From contig CM037843.1 of NCBI GenBank assembly GCA_021234535.1, forward strand, positions 40,239,200 through 40,303,199: DNA of 64,000 bases, written 5' to 3'. This document shows positions 12,671-25,198 of the stretch, in pieces (positions within the stretch are counted from its first letter, which is position 1; every line of letters starts with the position of its first letter). The notes below the pieces were generated by a model. That model saw only the letters and a program-made list of their open reading frames with translations. It did no database searches and was not told the origin of the DNA. The DNA is from Stichopus chloronotus (taxonomy: Eukaryota; Echinodermata; Holothuroidea; Aspidochirotida; Stichopodidae). Made by a program: the position numbers and the translations under genes.

Positions 12671-13437
12671 TAGGGTATAGTATATGGGTGCATTCAGGTA
12701 TACATGGTACATGGGTGGGTTAGTACAATTTGGTGCATTGAGGTATAGCAAAAGGTACATCGCTGTGTTGAGATAAATTGAGGCAAGTCAGTATTGAGAT
12801 AGGGGTAAGGCCAGTATTTTGAGATAGAAAAGTAGAGATATATGTTGAGGACTCATTTGAAATTTACTAAGTTGAAGGTGCGTTATAGGGTCATCTATAG
12901 TTACAAGAACAACATCACGAATCATTGTTAATAATGTTGTAGCATTCTAGAAATTCAGCTTTGAACCTTCTTTTTAGTAGCTGCTGGCTACATGTCAGTT
13001 CATTAAACACTTCACAGATATAAGCCCTCCTCATTTTGAAGCAACTTCTTTTGTACAGTGGTGGAGCCAGACTTAATGTGGATGTGCTGCTGGGACATGA
13101 AAATATGTTAATGGCTAGAACATTTAACCTGCCTTTCTTTGGTTTTGATGCTGGAGATCCTGGCACCTATTCAACTAGGTCATTAGGTCACTTTCACTGT
13201 GGTATGTGTTGTATGTGTTTCACAATCCACTTTACCTTCAGCGCATATGTGTATATCACAGCTCACAGTGAATGTGGAAGAAAAAAAGAAAGACTTTGAA
13301 AATAGAAATTGTCTTGCAGTGCATGTATGGGAGATATTCTGATGAATGCTTTTATACAGCTCAGGCAGGAAGGCAGAGCTAGGGGTGGGGGGCCACATAT
13401 CCCTGAAAGATATTTTGACCCACAAAATAAATTTATG

Positions 13438-13490
13438 GTGATCTGGGAAATGTTTTTGGTCAAAAATTTCCCAGTATGCTCCATGCCAAC
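13438..13490 (+). repeat. Diverged interspersed repeat, copy 1
   Basis: This segment starts ggtgatct and ends tatgctccatgccaac. It matches 60014-60067 at both ends (8 and 16 identical bases), with a similar spacing of T/C-rich sequence between. The family is unknown. Confidence 0.5.
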
Positions 13491-16445
13491 TAATGTTTGT
13501 CACTCTGCTTATTGCTGTGTGCTCTCATCGATGTATGCCCCCCCTCCATTCAATTATGAGACTTTGGTGGTACCCCTGACAGAGCTGCAAGTCAAACCAA
13601 AAGGACCAAGGAGGGGAGGGATCCGTAGCAGGTAGGTTAATTGAGAAGGCGGGGGACTTTAACAAGGAAATTAGGATGGGGCCATGCATCATAAGTCATA
13701 AGATGCACATAAGAGTGAGAAACGACATGAGAATCTTTTCATCATGTGCTCTATGCAATGTGATAATCTGAATGATAACTAATACTTCTCTGATCCTTTG
13801 CCATGCTCTGTAAGTTTAACTGCACAGCAAATGCATTCCCTTTAGGCCCACTGAAAGGACACAAACAAAAACAATTTACCAGACGGAAATTTTTGAACCG
13901 GAGTTTTCTCTGAGAAAGTAAAGGGTGAGTCTACGTAGTAAAGTTGCGGTATGCCTGTTGGAGTAAAGACGGTCTGAATGGTGAGGAAAACCAGATGAAG
14001 AACCATTACAGTAATCAATTTGAATAGACTGTTCCTCCAACTTTCACACCGTAAGCACATCAGGATGGCAGAATGGGAACAAGGCAGTTGTATGGGCCAG
14101 TCAAATGGGGCTAGATGCAGTGTTAAAAGGTTACAAGAACTCTTGACATGGTAGAAGGGAGTGCGCTTGTTGCGTTGAGAAAGTTAAGTGACTGAGTTGT
14201 GATGTAAAAAACCAGACTAAGTCTATTTTGAGATAAGATACTCACCGCTACTCCTTGAAAATTTGCTTCACCCAATGTTAAGGGACATGCCACTTTGATT
14301 ATACCAACGTGATATGGAGTAATGGCCAATGCAGTTCGGCAACATTCCATGTTACTCTTCAAGGCAATGAACTCATGGTTCATGCAAATAGACAGCCTGT
14401 AATCGCCCAGAGAACTGGTATTACGGAACAAGTCATTACAAATTATATAGGACTGCATTTGTGATTATAGTGTACACCAATATATGTCACAATTTAGAAA
14501 GCAAAAGAGCCTTTTGTTCCAATGGAATCATAGCAAACATTATATGTACTTGATGTCCCTTTTCTCTCGTTGAAGTCACATTTGGGTTATTTTATTACTC
14601 TGGTGCCCCCACTTGAACTTCCAACATCTTCCTATTAGCAGCGCTATCACCGACGACATAAATAACACGCGATGGGTCACAATCAAGCTTATTCAGGAAA
14701 TTGTAATGTTAAGAATTTCCAGCTTTAATTGGTGAATCATGTATGTATAGCCCAGCTAGATCTTGCAGTCTGATGTTATAAACTAAACATGAACATTAAA
14801 ATGTTCTGTGTGTGTATACTCAACGAGATATACTCAGGATGTGGCTGATAGGGGGAAGAGGAGTGAGACCCAGCCATGACTGTTTTCCAGTGTGTATCCA
14901 TGTGTGTTACAGCTGCATTTCCACTCATCGATGCTGTCGAGTAGGGTTTTGTTGCTATAGATGAGCTCCATATTTCGTTTGCATTTTCATCCATTGGTGG
15001 TATTGAACTGGTTTCTGTAGGGTGCCACCTTACAGCTGTGGTGAATTTGTGAAACTGAAAGAGAGTTGTATGGATTGTTTGGTGGTGAACATTGCTTCAC
15101 TAGGATTCCATTCTAACCAAATATTTTGATCAAAGTAGACCTACAATAGTCAGAAATCGGTGTGATGAAATTTGGCCTGGACCTGAAAAAGTGAAGTATA
15201 AATCTGTTATTGTATGATGTTTGTAACATGTTGCAGAGGTTGTCTTGCATTTATTTGTTTGTCGATTGCTGTTGGAATGCCATAAGATGAAATGGCTCCT
15301 TGCAGAAATGCACACATCTAAGTTCCTGGTATGGGCCCTTGGTCAGGTTTTGAACTTCCAACAGGAAATAAGAATAAACAGTCAGTGGATTCAGGAAGTA
15401 AACATTACATGCGTGGCTGAACAATTTCTGCAGACATCTGGGAGGGGCTTCTTGTGACATGTTTGTGAAACCTTTTCTGCCTGCCTCTCATTTATGTGAT
15501 GGTGTTCCTTGCAAATTCACATTACCATACCTCATATTGAGAACCAACTTCCCATATCCTCATTCTCTCCTTGCTTTGTTGAAAATACCTGATATAGACT
15601 TCATCAGGCAATGGTTTTGCCTAGGTAGGTGGGTACTAGTACAGAGAGGGAAAAGACAGAAATATGTTTATTACAACACTAACAGACCCAGAGCTTGGCT
15701 TGTCATGCTTGTACAACCACAAAGTATTCAGATGCAGATCACATTTCAAACTGGTATCAGGGATTGAGTGGAAAAAAGGTCAGCCTTTGCCTGATAAGCT
15801 GTTCATTGGGTTAAAGGTTGTAGAACTGGGTGCTTTTTGGGAGCTCCTCTTCTGGAAGACTGCCCCTGAAATTAACCTTCACCCAACTCCAAGCGTTGAG
15901 GTCACCAGAGGTGAGGCAGTCTGCAGTTGCTAATGCAATTACCATATAAACAAAAGGCTTGTTTGTGAAATTATCAAGTTTCCCTCAGGTGGGGAGCATA
16001 TAAACGACCTCTATTGTTATGGATGCCAGTCAGTTTTATCAGAAAGTGGTAAGGAAATACCACCATTGGTAAAGTTAGACTGTCAGGGTAGGATTGATAA
16101 ACTGATTGATAAACAGAAACTGGAGAGCTGTAAAATATTTAAATTTGCAAGGGAGAGACATTTTCTTCCAAGAAAGGGGTTAATCCTTTGTTTGTTTGTT
16201 TGTTTTTTTTCCTTTGCAGACATTTTTTTTTTTCACTTTCCCAGTCCAGCCATGTTCTTGTCAGATTGATTTGAAGGTGATCTAGCAATCATTGGGATTA
16301 AAAGAAAAGGAGAAGCATGAGGTGGCTTTGATTAATGTTAAACTGTACAACAGATTCTACATGAAATGTCTAGTCACTAATTACTTCATGAAGTAATTTG
16401 CTCCCTGGCAGTTTAGTACATGAAGAGGTTGATCATCTTGACACA

Positions 16446-16528
16446 GTGGTGGTGATGATGATGATGGTGATGATGATGGTGGTGGTGATGATGATGGTGG
16501 TGATGATGATGATGGTGGATGATGATGC
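16446..16528. repeat. (GAT)n/(GGT)n trinucleotide microsatellite
   Basis: About 80 bp of interspersed gat and ggt triplets. The long Met/Val or His/Ser frames through it are artefacts of the triplet repeat, not genes. Confidence 0.95.
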
Positions 16529-18289
16529 TCGCTGCTGCTTGCTGATAGATCCAGATGGAGATGTAATGTTGGAAACATGGAGATTTCTTAAACCAAAAAT
16601 GACTCTGTAATTTGCTCCCCCCCTTTTTTTTTTCTGGATGGGGCAGGGCGTTGAGAGGGACTGACAACTGACAAAGATTTAACATACAGATTGATGACCA
16701 ACAGCAAATTGTATTCAAGATTAAAAAAAAAAAATGTTTTAATTGATTTCAACGGGAGAGAGGTATCGTCATTCTTCGTGGAAAAAGTAGTTTCAGAAAA
16801 TGAAGTGAGCCAGACTGGCAGGATGTTCTGTTACTGTTCCTCAATAAGTTCAAACTGTGCATTGATTCAGATTTTTCTTCCAGTTATTACCCTTCAGATC
16901 TCCTTGTCAGATCTTTAAGATCTTCAGATCTTCAAGTCTCTCGTTCTGAGAACAGTTGATCTTATCATCATAAATGATATTAATATATTTATTCAATGGT
17001 ATAGGCCTACATACAGAGTTGAACATGGTGTAACAGCCTTGGTTCCCAACAAGGGGTACTAAATCCCCTGTGGTTGTACAAGCAAACACCCGAGGGGTTA
17101 CTTGTTAAGCTTTGTAGACAATTTTAAAAAGAAGAGCTAAATAATAGTCAAATGGGAGGGGGGGAAAGGGATTGTAAGATAAATTAAGAGACAAAACAAG
17201 AGAGAACAGCTTTACATGTAAAACTAATAAAATGCAAAATTTGGCCATGCATCAGTGTATCATAACATAAGTGTTGATTCTTCATTATTCTTCTGGTGGG
17301 CAAAGAGCACCATAACAGTGTGTTACAAATTAGGGGTGCATGGGGTCCAAACAGGTTGGGAACTACTGGGGTAGAGTATGGCGTTGTTGAATACTAGAGT
17401 GTAAACTAGAAGAGTGACTGTGATTACTCCATATTCATCTGGAAAAGCACTTTAACCTATAGCCTACTTACTCCATCAGTATCTTAAATCAGTTGAAAGT
17501 GTTTACAACAGCTAGCACTTCTCGGCACATGACAGCATATGTCAGATGTAAACCTGCATTTACAAAATTCCATCAATGTGGAAAAACAATTGTCATATAT
17601 TGTAACATATTGTGACATAGCCACATATAGGGTCCATGATTGCTATCACATGGTGAAAACTGCAGTTCCTAAGAATATTTTCTGTGGTGATGGAAATTTA
17701 TTAGTAGGTTAAAGGTCAATTGGACATTTGATGAACTAGTTGATAGGAAAAAAATCCATCATAGTTAAGTTTTGAATGCAACAGTGTCACTGAAGGCTTG
17801 CGATGTCTTTTGAAAATCTGGCACTTGTAGTTAAACACAGGAAGTTATCTGGACAAAATATTACCCAAGTTTTTGTTTTGTTTCTTTGCCATGGGAGGTT
17901 TTCACAAGCAAAAGGAAAAACAATTTGTGCTCTCAAAATTAAGCACATTTTATGGAAATTTTTAATGTGGATTGCAGTGATATCTAAGGAAACACAGTAC
18001 ATAGTGATAGTATCATTTCCAAGGACAAATATCAAATTTAAAAGGGAACAGAGGCTTTTTGAATTACTTCTCATGGTAGAATAGACTTTATTCCCGCTGA
18101 GAGCACCCACCTGTAGTATTGTATTGTTATGGTAAACATTAGTCACATCGAGAAAGCTGTATCCTGAGTAAAGGAAATAGTTTTCCCCTAAACAAGAGTT
18201 ATTTTATCGTTTTCAATGTAAGCACATTCACACCACGAGAATATCAATTTTTGCCTCCTTTCCGCCAAAGTTTCCTTTTCCCCAAAATT

Positions 18290-18690
18290 TTGATGTACAC
18301 TGCGTGGGACTGATGCCGGTCAGAGGTGGCTTTTCCCAGATGAAGTCCTCATTTTCAGTTCCTGTTCCTAAACATTAAGCACTTGCCGAAGCAAATGACC
18401 CAAGCACTTCGTCAGGAGCTTCGACGGCTGCGGCACTGCCAGCGCTAGCACGTAGTGGTGTACACCCTATCCTAAGGATATCAGTTACAGAGAGAAAAAC
18501 TCATATCCTAGTCATCAAATGTCAGAAGTGATGGATGGCTCGAATCGGGGAGTTCTAATGACAACTCCATCCAGACGAACCAGAGTCAAATTTCGTGATG
18601 GCTTCCACAATTTTTTATGGAAATCTCGGCTTATAAAGCAATGTTGGCTTTCACAGATGCAATTCAGAGATGAGAGCCGTTCAAGAGACA
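18290..18690. promoter_or_regulatory. Candidate conserved intronic element
   Basis: This is about 400 bp of mixed composition with no homopolymers, unlike the AT-rich flanks. It includes the GC-rich stretch cttcgacggctgcggcactg and the palindrome-like gccagcgctagc near 18440. I see no coding potential beyond chance. It is a candidate enhancer only; alignment with related genomes would decide. Confidence 0.25.
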
Positions 18691-19029
18691 GATCTCTCTG
18701 ACTCTCTTGACAAAAAAAAGAGAGAAAAAAGACTGACTATGTGAAACCGCCACAATGGTTTCAAGCCGTGATTTGCTCCCTCCCATTGCTCAATTTTGTC
18801 TTTAAGTGAGAGTGATTCGTGCTCAAGGATAGTGCAAGAGAAATGAGAAAATGAAGAGGCATTATTTTCGCAAGATGAATTTATTTTTTCCCCCCCTCCT
18901 TTACCATTTCTCTGCATGTTCGTCGAAAAAGGATTTGGAAGAGGGCCGCGTAGCATTCAAGTTCAATATGTAGTTTCGTTCTCTTTACTCTATGTAAGCA
19001 GCTTATTCAGACTACAGAGACGTTAAGGT

Positions 19030-19400
19030 TTAATTGTAGAACCAGAGAATTGCTCTGGGGGGCTATTTCCGTCCAAAAAGTCAGCGTGTTCATTGCGTCT
19101 CATTAGACGGAGGAACCGAGAGCCTTCGGTAAGGAGATAGTATCTTTGAAATGTGTTCCAAAGAGCAATATGGCAGCGGCTATTATTGAACGACAGCTTC
19201 AAGCCTTTATTGATTGTTGCAAACTGCAGAGAGACAGTTTGAAGAGCGCTCTTAAAGCGTGAAATATTTATGAATTCAACGTGATAGCTGACATTTATCA
19301 GGGACTTGCTGGATGCATGGGGGGTGGAAGATGCCAAAGAAAAGTTGATAAAACTAAAGATTCTCGGAAGGTCATTGAAAGAAACTAACAAAGTTATGGC
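19030..19400. promoter_or_regulatory. Candidate conserved intronic element
   Basis: A non-repetitive block of complex composition. It contains several homeodomain/PBX-like words (tttattgattg near 19207, atttatgaattc near 19266, acatttatcaggg near 19290). A 122-codon minus-strand frame crosses it but has no recognisable domain and no plausible partner exons. It is regarded as non-coding. Confidence 0.25.
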
Positions 19401-20639
19401 AGTTTTGATTGGCTAAGCTGATTTTCGTTTTCAAACCACCATTAATGGATGGAAATTTGTCACATTTTTTACTTTCTTTTGAAGGAAAATGGTCATTCAA
19501 AAGACAAAAATGTCTGGTGAATACCTTAAAATTTACGACAATGGTGTTTTTGAAGTCAGGTAATTTTCTACTCCTCCCTGTTGGGTTAACATTGCTATTT
19601 TTTCAGTACTGTACATTGTTGGTATTGAGGTATTTTACTGTGTACTTCATACACCTACCAACACTTTACATTGGCCTATACTCATCAATATGGCCATGAG
19701 AAAAGAAGAAAGTCTGTTTTGAACTTTTTGCTTCAATTTTTTCTGTGAATGAAAAACCGATTGAACTTCGTAGCCATATCGAAACTTTAGTGAACTCTTA
19801 CCTTGCTTAAATCAAACGAGCAATTGGCCAAAAATTACCCCCAATGTGAGTGTTCATATTGCCATTATAACTTTGCCGTTTGTGGGAGGGAGTTCTCTTG
19901 TCCCCACGTCACACGTGTTCTCTTGACATTCATCAACTTGTTTATATTGATTTGAATAAATTTAGGGTCTTAGTAATGACAGTAGAATTTCCGCTAATAA
20001 TGAATACTACACTTCTCCCATGCAAGCTGACAAATTTTCTGCCATCTCCCTACTTACCCATACCTCTCAGGCATGCTAGCATTGCAGTACAACAATTTTT
20101 CCCCATGGAATACCAAGCCTTAGGAATTTCCCTTCCTAATGATGTGCAAATCTTTTCAATTGGTTGAAAAAAGTGCCATAATTTTAAAGAACCAATAGCT
20201 GAGACTGTACTAAAAAGTGACTCGTTGTTGCCGATTGACTTGTCTCATACATCACACTCCGTACATACAGCAAGTAGCCAATCAAAACAGGACTACGTTG
20301 AAACATCGCTCTCTCCCTTAACCAATAACCGTCCTCACTCAAAGTTCTCCTGTCTCAGGATGCCGCACATTTGTCTTGAACATTTTCACCAAGGTGTCAA
20401 CGTCTCATCAGACAAGATCATATTTCATCACAAAATCATGTTATTTTCAAAAATTTTCTACACTGGTGGAGGGAATAACCCCCCCACACTCTCTATCCTT
20501 CAACACCCTTATTTCCCATTCAGTGTATAAGCAAACTCACAATTGCCCATTGCCAAGGGGCCAAGAGAAAACCTTGTACCCCCCATGTACCTTCTTGCTG
20601 AGATTTGGTTATATTAAAAAAATGTAGATTTCCTGTAGT

Positions 20640-21140
20640 CAGAGGATTCAGAAATTATCAAAGTTTAATTTTAGCCCTGGGTTTAATCAACACAATTACC
20701 CATTAAACGATGCCTTTAATACATCACAAATACCATATTCACCCAGGAGCTTCTGGTGGCTTTGCCCCTGGACCCCCACAGGACTTTTCCCCTAGGACAT
20801 GAAGTTACCATCTTTTGTTTAAACCTGTGTTTAATCATACTTGTAGCAAGTTACCCAACTTTGATTATAGACCTGTGTTTAGTCTATAGATTACCAAATA
20901 ATGATGTTAATACATCACAAATGTATCAAAAATCATAAAAAATGAACAAACACCCAAGAGCTTGGGGGGGGGGGGGCTTCTCCCTCAGGACTTCAAGTTA
21001 CTCAACTTTCATTGTAGACCTGTGTTTGTGAACAATAGAACTACCTTAAAATTATATGTCACAAATGCCATTAAAATCCAGGGACTTCTGAAGGATTCTT
21101 CCCCCCTTGCTCCTACCCGGACTTTGTCCCTGGACCCCAT
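20640..21140. repeat. Decayed tandem array of roughly 130-210 bp units
   Basis: Three diverged units share the same ordered blocks. tacatcacaaat-like words occur at about 20720, 20910 and 21055. ccaggagcttctgg-like words, followed by a C/T-rich ctggacccc-type stretch in some units, occur at about 20741, 20952 and 21078. An acctgtgttta block occurs at about 20824, 20870 and 21018. A run of 14 G lies in the second unit (from about 20963). This is probably an old satellite or interspersed repeat rather than a gene. Confidence 0.55.
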
Positions 21141-21454
21141 CAGGGGCCCTAAGATGGCTCCTGGAGCCACCATTTATAAGCCTCATGCTAGTGTAGTGAC
21201 CGGTAGTGCCTGGTAGTGCACATACCTACACAATCACTGTGCCCCCTCTCCCATTTCCTCTCCCCTATGTGTATAGTCTGGTGATGGCAGTGATTTGGTT
21301 CTGGGTTCTTCTATTCTCTGTTTGATTCAGACAATAATGTCTACTTGCAGATCCACATTCCCCACTGATGTACCGTAAGTGATGCAAATAGTTATCGTCT
21401 AACTTATCGCTGGAAAGTTTTTGTCCTCTCTCTCTCTCTTTTTTTTTTTTCCCT

Positions 21455-21690
21455 TGGTAGTTGTTATTTTTGCCAAATAGAGACGTAATTGTCCTACCTG
21501 TGTTTACAGTTTCTCCAAATGAGGCTGAGCTGATTGATAGTCTCCGGCCTGATCGGGAATGGCCTGTTAGGCAATACAGGTCTTTTATGGGACCGAACTT
21601 AATCAGAACTAACACAGATTTTGATATTTATCGCAAGCCATCATTTATTTCAAAGCTTTCTGGTTCTCCCCTCTCCCTGTCTCTATGCTG
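21455..21690. promoter_or_regulatory. Candidate conserved intronic element with a TGATTGAT site
   Basis: This stretch is of complex composition and carries TGATTGAT at 21531-21538, the composite PBX/HOX-type word. Both strands have short open frames, but neither resembles a known protein. Confidence 0.25.
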
Positions 21691-24600
21691 AATGAGTGAG
21701 TTGTAAAAAGAGGAGTGTCATAACCGAGAAAGGGTAAAAGGTAAATAGGATAGTTGCGCTAATAATTGGACAGAAGGTGTATACGAGGGCTATGCCGAGA
21801 CTGTGGCATCATGTAGTTGCATCGGTCTCTTCATTGGTAACTTTGTCGTAAAAGGGCTGTGCTGTGAACTTCATTATCCGACCAAAGAGAACAAGCTAAA
21901 GAAAGTTTTTAATCCATTTTGTGGAGGGAAATGCATAGTGGAGCAGCAGTGAAGGATTTACGTGGTGGCGTGGTAAACCAGCATTGTGGCATTTATACCT
22001 CAAGCTCTCATGATTGGGATTACTTACTTTAGGTTATCCTCATTTGGAAAACAGAGGTAATCAAGAGTCATGTTTGCTGACGTAAGAAAGAGAAAGGAAG
22101 AAAAAGGGAGGAAAGAAGGAAAGATTGGAGAAAGTAAAAGTATAAAACCATAAATATAAAGAGGTCAAACCTAGAGAAAAGGGAAAAACTTGATTTGCCC
22201 CTTTTTATGTTTACTTTAATACAATAAACTTCAAGAAAATGGAAGTTTACTTTTATTTGATTTATTACATATTACAAGGAAGAGAAAAAAGATGGAAAGG
22301 AGGGAATAAATGATACAGAAAGGAACGACCAAATTCATCTTCGTTAACCAACCAGCATTCCGTTCCCCTGTGTCCTGAAATGTAATTTGAAGTAAAATCA
22401 TCAGTTTGTAGTGTTTTGCATGCATTTTATTTGTTATTTATTATTTTGCTCTGGTCCTAAAGGTTTGAAAGCAGTTACGTATAACTTTTTATCTATGTTG
22501 GACAAGTTGTAGACTGAGAGCAGTTTTTTTTGTCTCTTTGATATTGAAGCTATGTCATTTTACTGTATATACAGTACTGAGTGCAAGAATCCACGTTAGG
22601 AGGTTTTGAAGGGTCAAATTTTGTGCGATGACCAGTTTTGCACTTTGAAAACATGACTCCTCCAAGAGGGAAAGCTTTGTTAGTTTTCCTGTTTGTATTC
22701 TTGAGAGATGCTTGCCATAAATACTGTATTGATTAATATTAAGTGCTTCAGTTTACTGCATCAACTACACAATCATCAGTGGTATGTAAATTAAATAAAA
22801 CCCAATTGCATCTTAAAAAAGGCAATGCGTTCTGTCACTCTCATGCAGCAGACTGAAGAATCAACATCTTCGGAAAATGTGAGCGGGTGCGTTTGAAAGT
22901 TACGTTTTGTGTTTAAGTACCTGTATCATATTTGAAATTGTGCTTAAAATGAGTTTGGTCTTTTACGTTTACATACATTTAATGCATTTATATATTCACC
23001 TAAAAGTAGGCAAACATTAAATACATGCAACATATTTTAAAGGGTGTGCATCCTTGTTGTGATCTGCATTTTTTTTTCCCTCTTTTAGTATCAAATGTCT
23101 TGTATGAAAGCAAGCATCACTTGACTTTTGCCAGAGGCCTCACAAACTGTAGTTATATGCGATTGTGTTTCCACGGTAACTGCAATATTTTTACTTGGTG
23201 ATGTGAAAAGTGTACACGATCACCCGGTCATATCATTCGTATTGGTCATCACTTAGTCTGTTTGTGCATGGTCAGTAAGTCTTTCTGTCCATACCTGTAA
23301 ATACAAAACCCTCAATTTAACAATGTCTACCAATGAATTGCATGCTTGCAAGATATTTACAGACAACTAGTGTTTTTAAATTCAGCAAATGATTCTTTTC
23401 AGTGACTTAGATTATCTCTTTTTTTTTGCGGGAGGAATCCTTTTGAAGACTCTTGTCTAGCCAAAATGAAATCTCTTGAATCATTCCAAATGTAACGCCT
23501 CATCATTTAAACCTCTCCAGAAAGGTAGTCGGTGAGAAAAGGGTAGTTTCATACTATCAATTTTCATCATAATGGCTAGTCTTCATGTAATTGCCTTTTC
23601 CCGTAGTCCACCATCGCAGAAAAAGAAAAATAAAACACCACAAGCAGTTCACACAGTTTTGTCTCCCATTCTTCATGAGGTGTACTACACTGCGGGTTAA
23701 GTGCAATGAAAACTTATACAGCAATTGTTTTTGCCATAAACAAAGGAGCACTTCCTCTGAAAACAGAGAACGTATCCAAAATGGTGGATTTGTCAAATTT
23801 ACCAATCGCAAACAGCAGTTGACAAAATTTATCACGTAATTATTTCGCTAAAATGTTAGTCAGAACATGTTTGATCATCAGGTGCTTATGCATAAGGCAG
23901 AACCAATAATTTGTGCAAGAGAGAGATATCTCCTGGAGCTCTTGTACATTTGCATTTTACCAAAGATGTTTTAATGATGGTGTTGGATCCAGCCGTCCCT
24001 CTGTCAATCCTCATCTCGAATCGTCTCATCGTCGTACACGAGCACCCTCGAAGACCGCCGCGTTCTTAAATTTTACACCGAGCTGCAAACACACACATGC
24101 ACTCAGAAGCACTCGATTATCCCCACGTACGAGATGAAGTGTGGACGTTACAGAGAACAGAAGAGAAATGTGTGATGAGAAAAGGGAGCGTAAAAAAAGA
24201 AGGATATAAGTACAGATGTAACAAGAAATGTAGCAGAGAATTGATAGGTCTATAGAAGGCTCATGCATACATTTTCTGGTAATATTTTGATATCCATTGG
24301 TATCGTTTGACTGTCAGAGGAGACAGATTCGTTTCCCGTTTCGAGGATGATCTTACAGTGGTGAACAAAAGGTATGAATTCGTGAGTACGCAGGATACTT
24401 CAAAACTGTCAAAATTTGCATTTATATAGATGCCAAAAGTTTGAGCCGTGGCGTTTGCTTTCAGATTTGCCCTGAGCACGTGAAGTGCCATCTCCATTTA
24501 CAGAACTATCGGTTACAAACCAGCGGAGTGGCTCTTGGTCTGACGAAGGGGGGATTCAAATTTGATAACTCAACATGGCCGGAGCTGTCACTATTAAGTG

Positions 24601-25145
24601 ACCATGGCCTATAAACAGTTAGGGGTAGGGAAGAGAGAGAGAGAAGGAGAGAGTTTTGGTAGAGAGAGATTAAGACGAGAAGGCATGGGTGGTGTGAATA
24701 TCGAGTGTTTCCAAATGGGGCTAATTAGTCAGGATTTTGGTCCTTCCAGTGACAAAAATGGATAGAAGAAAGAAAAAAGTTCAAAATTACAAGGAAGAAT
24801 AAAAAAAAAACAAAAAAACCTAGGAATGAAAGAAAGGAGATGAGAGCAAGCATGTTGGATTAAGAGCTTTGATGATGCAGAGATCAAAACTAGGTCTTGT
24901 TTGTCGGTAAATTGGAGGCATGTGAAAGGCAATTTCTGATTGCAATAATTCTAGGAAAAGTGCAAAACTGCATTGACCACCTTAAAGTTCTGCTTGCTTC
25001 TATCAGAATATCTTCATGCTAATTTTATGAGTGCTCGTGTAGTTTGCATCACCGTCCTTGTTATGTATGTAGTGCAGTTGGGGGATATTTATCCTCGATA
25101 TGCAAAGAGGAAGAACATAGAGGAGGAGATTGAGAAGGGAACTTG

Positions 25146-25148
<3 letters not shown>

Positions 25149-25194
<46 letters not shown>

Positions 25195-25198
25195 GAGG
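25149..25198. repeat. (GA)n microsatellite
   Basis: About 40 bp of uninterrupted GA dinucleotides followed by gggagaggagg. Arg-Glu or Ser-Leu frames here are repeat artefacts. Confidence 0.97.

Noticed and set aside
16381..16718. Poly-His, poly-Ser/Pro and poly-Met/Val frames
   Set aside because: Translation artefacts of the GAT/GGT microsatellite.
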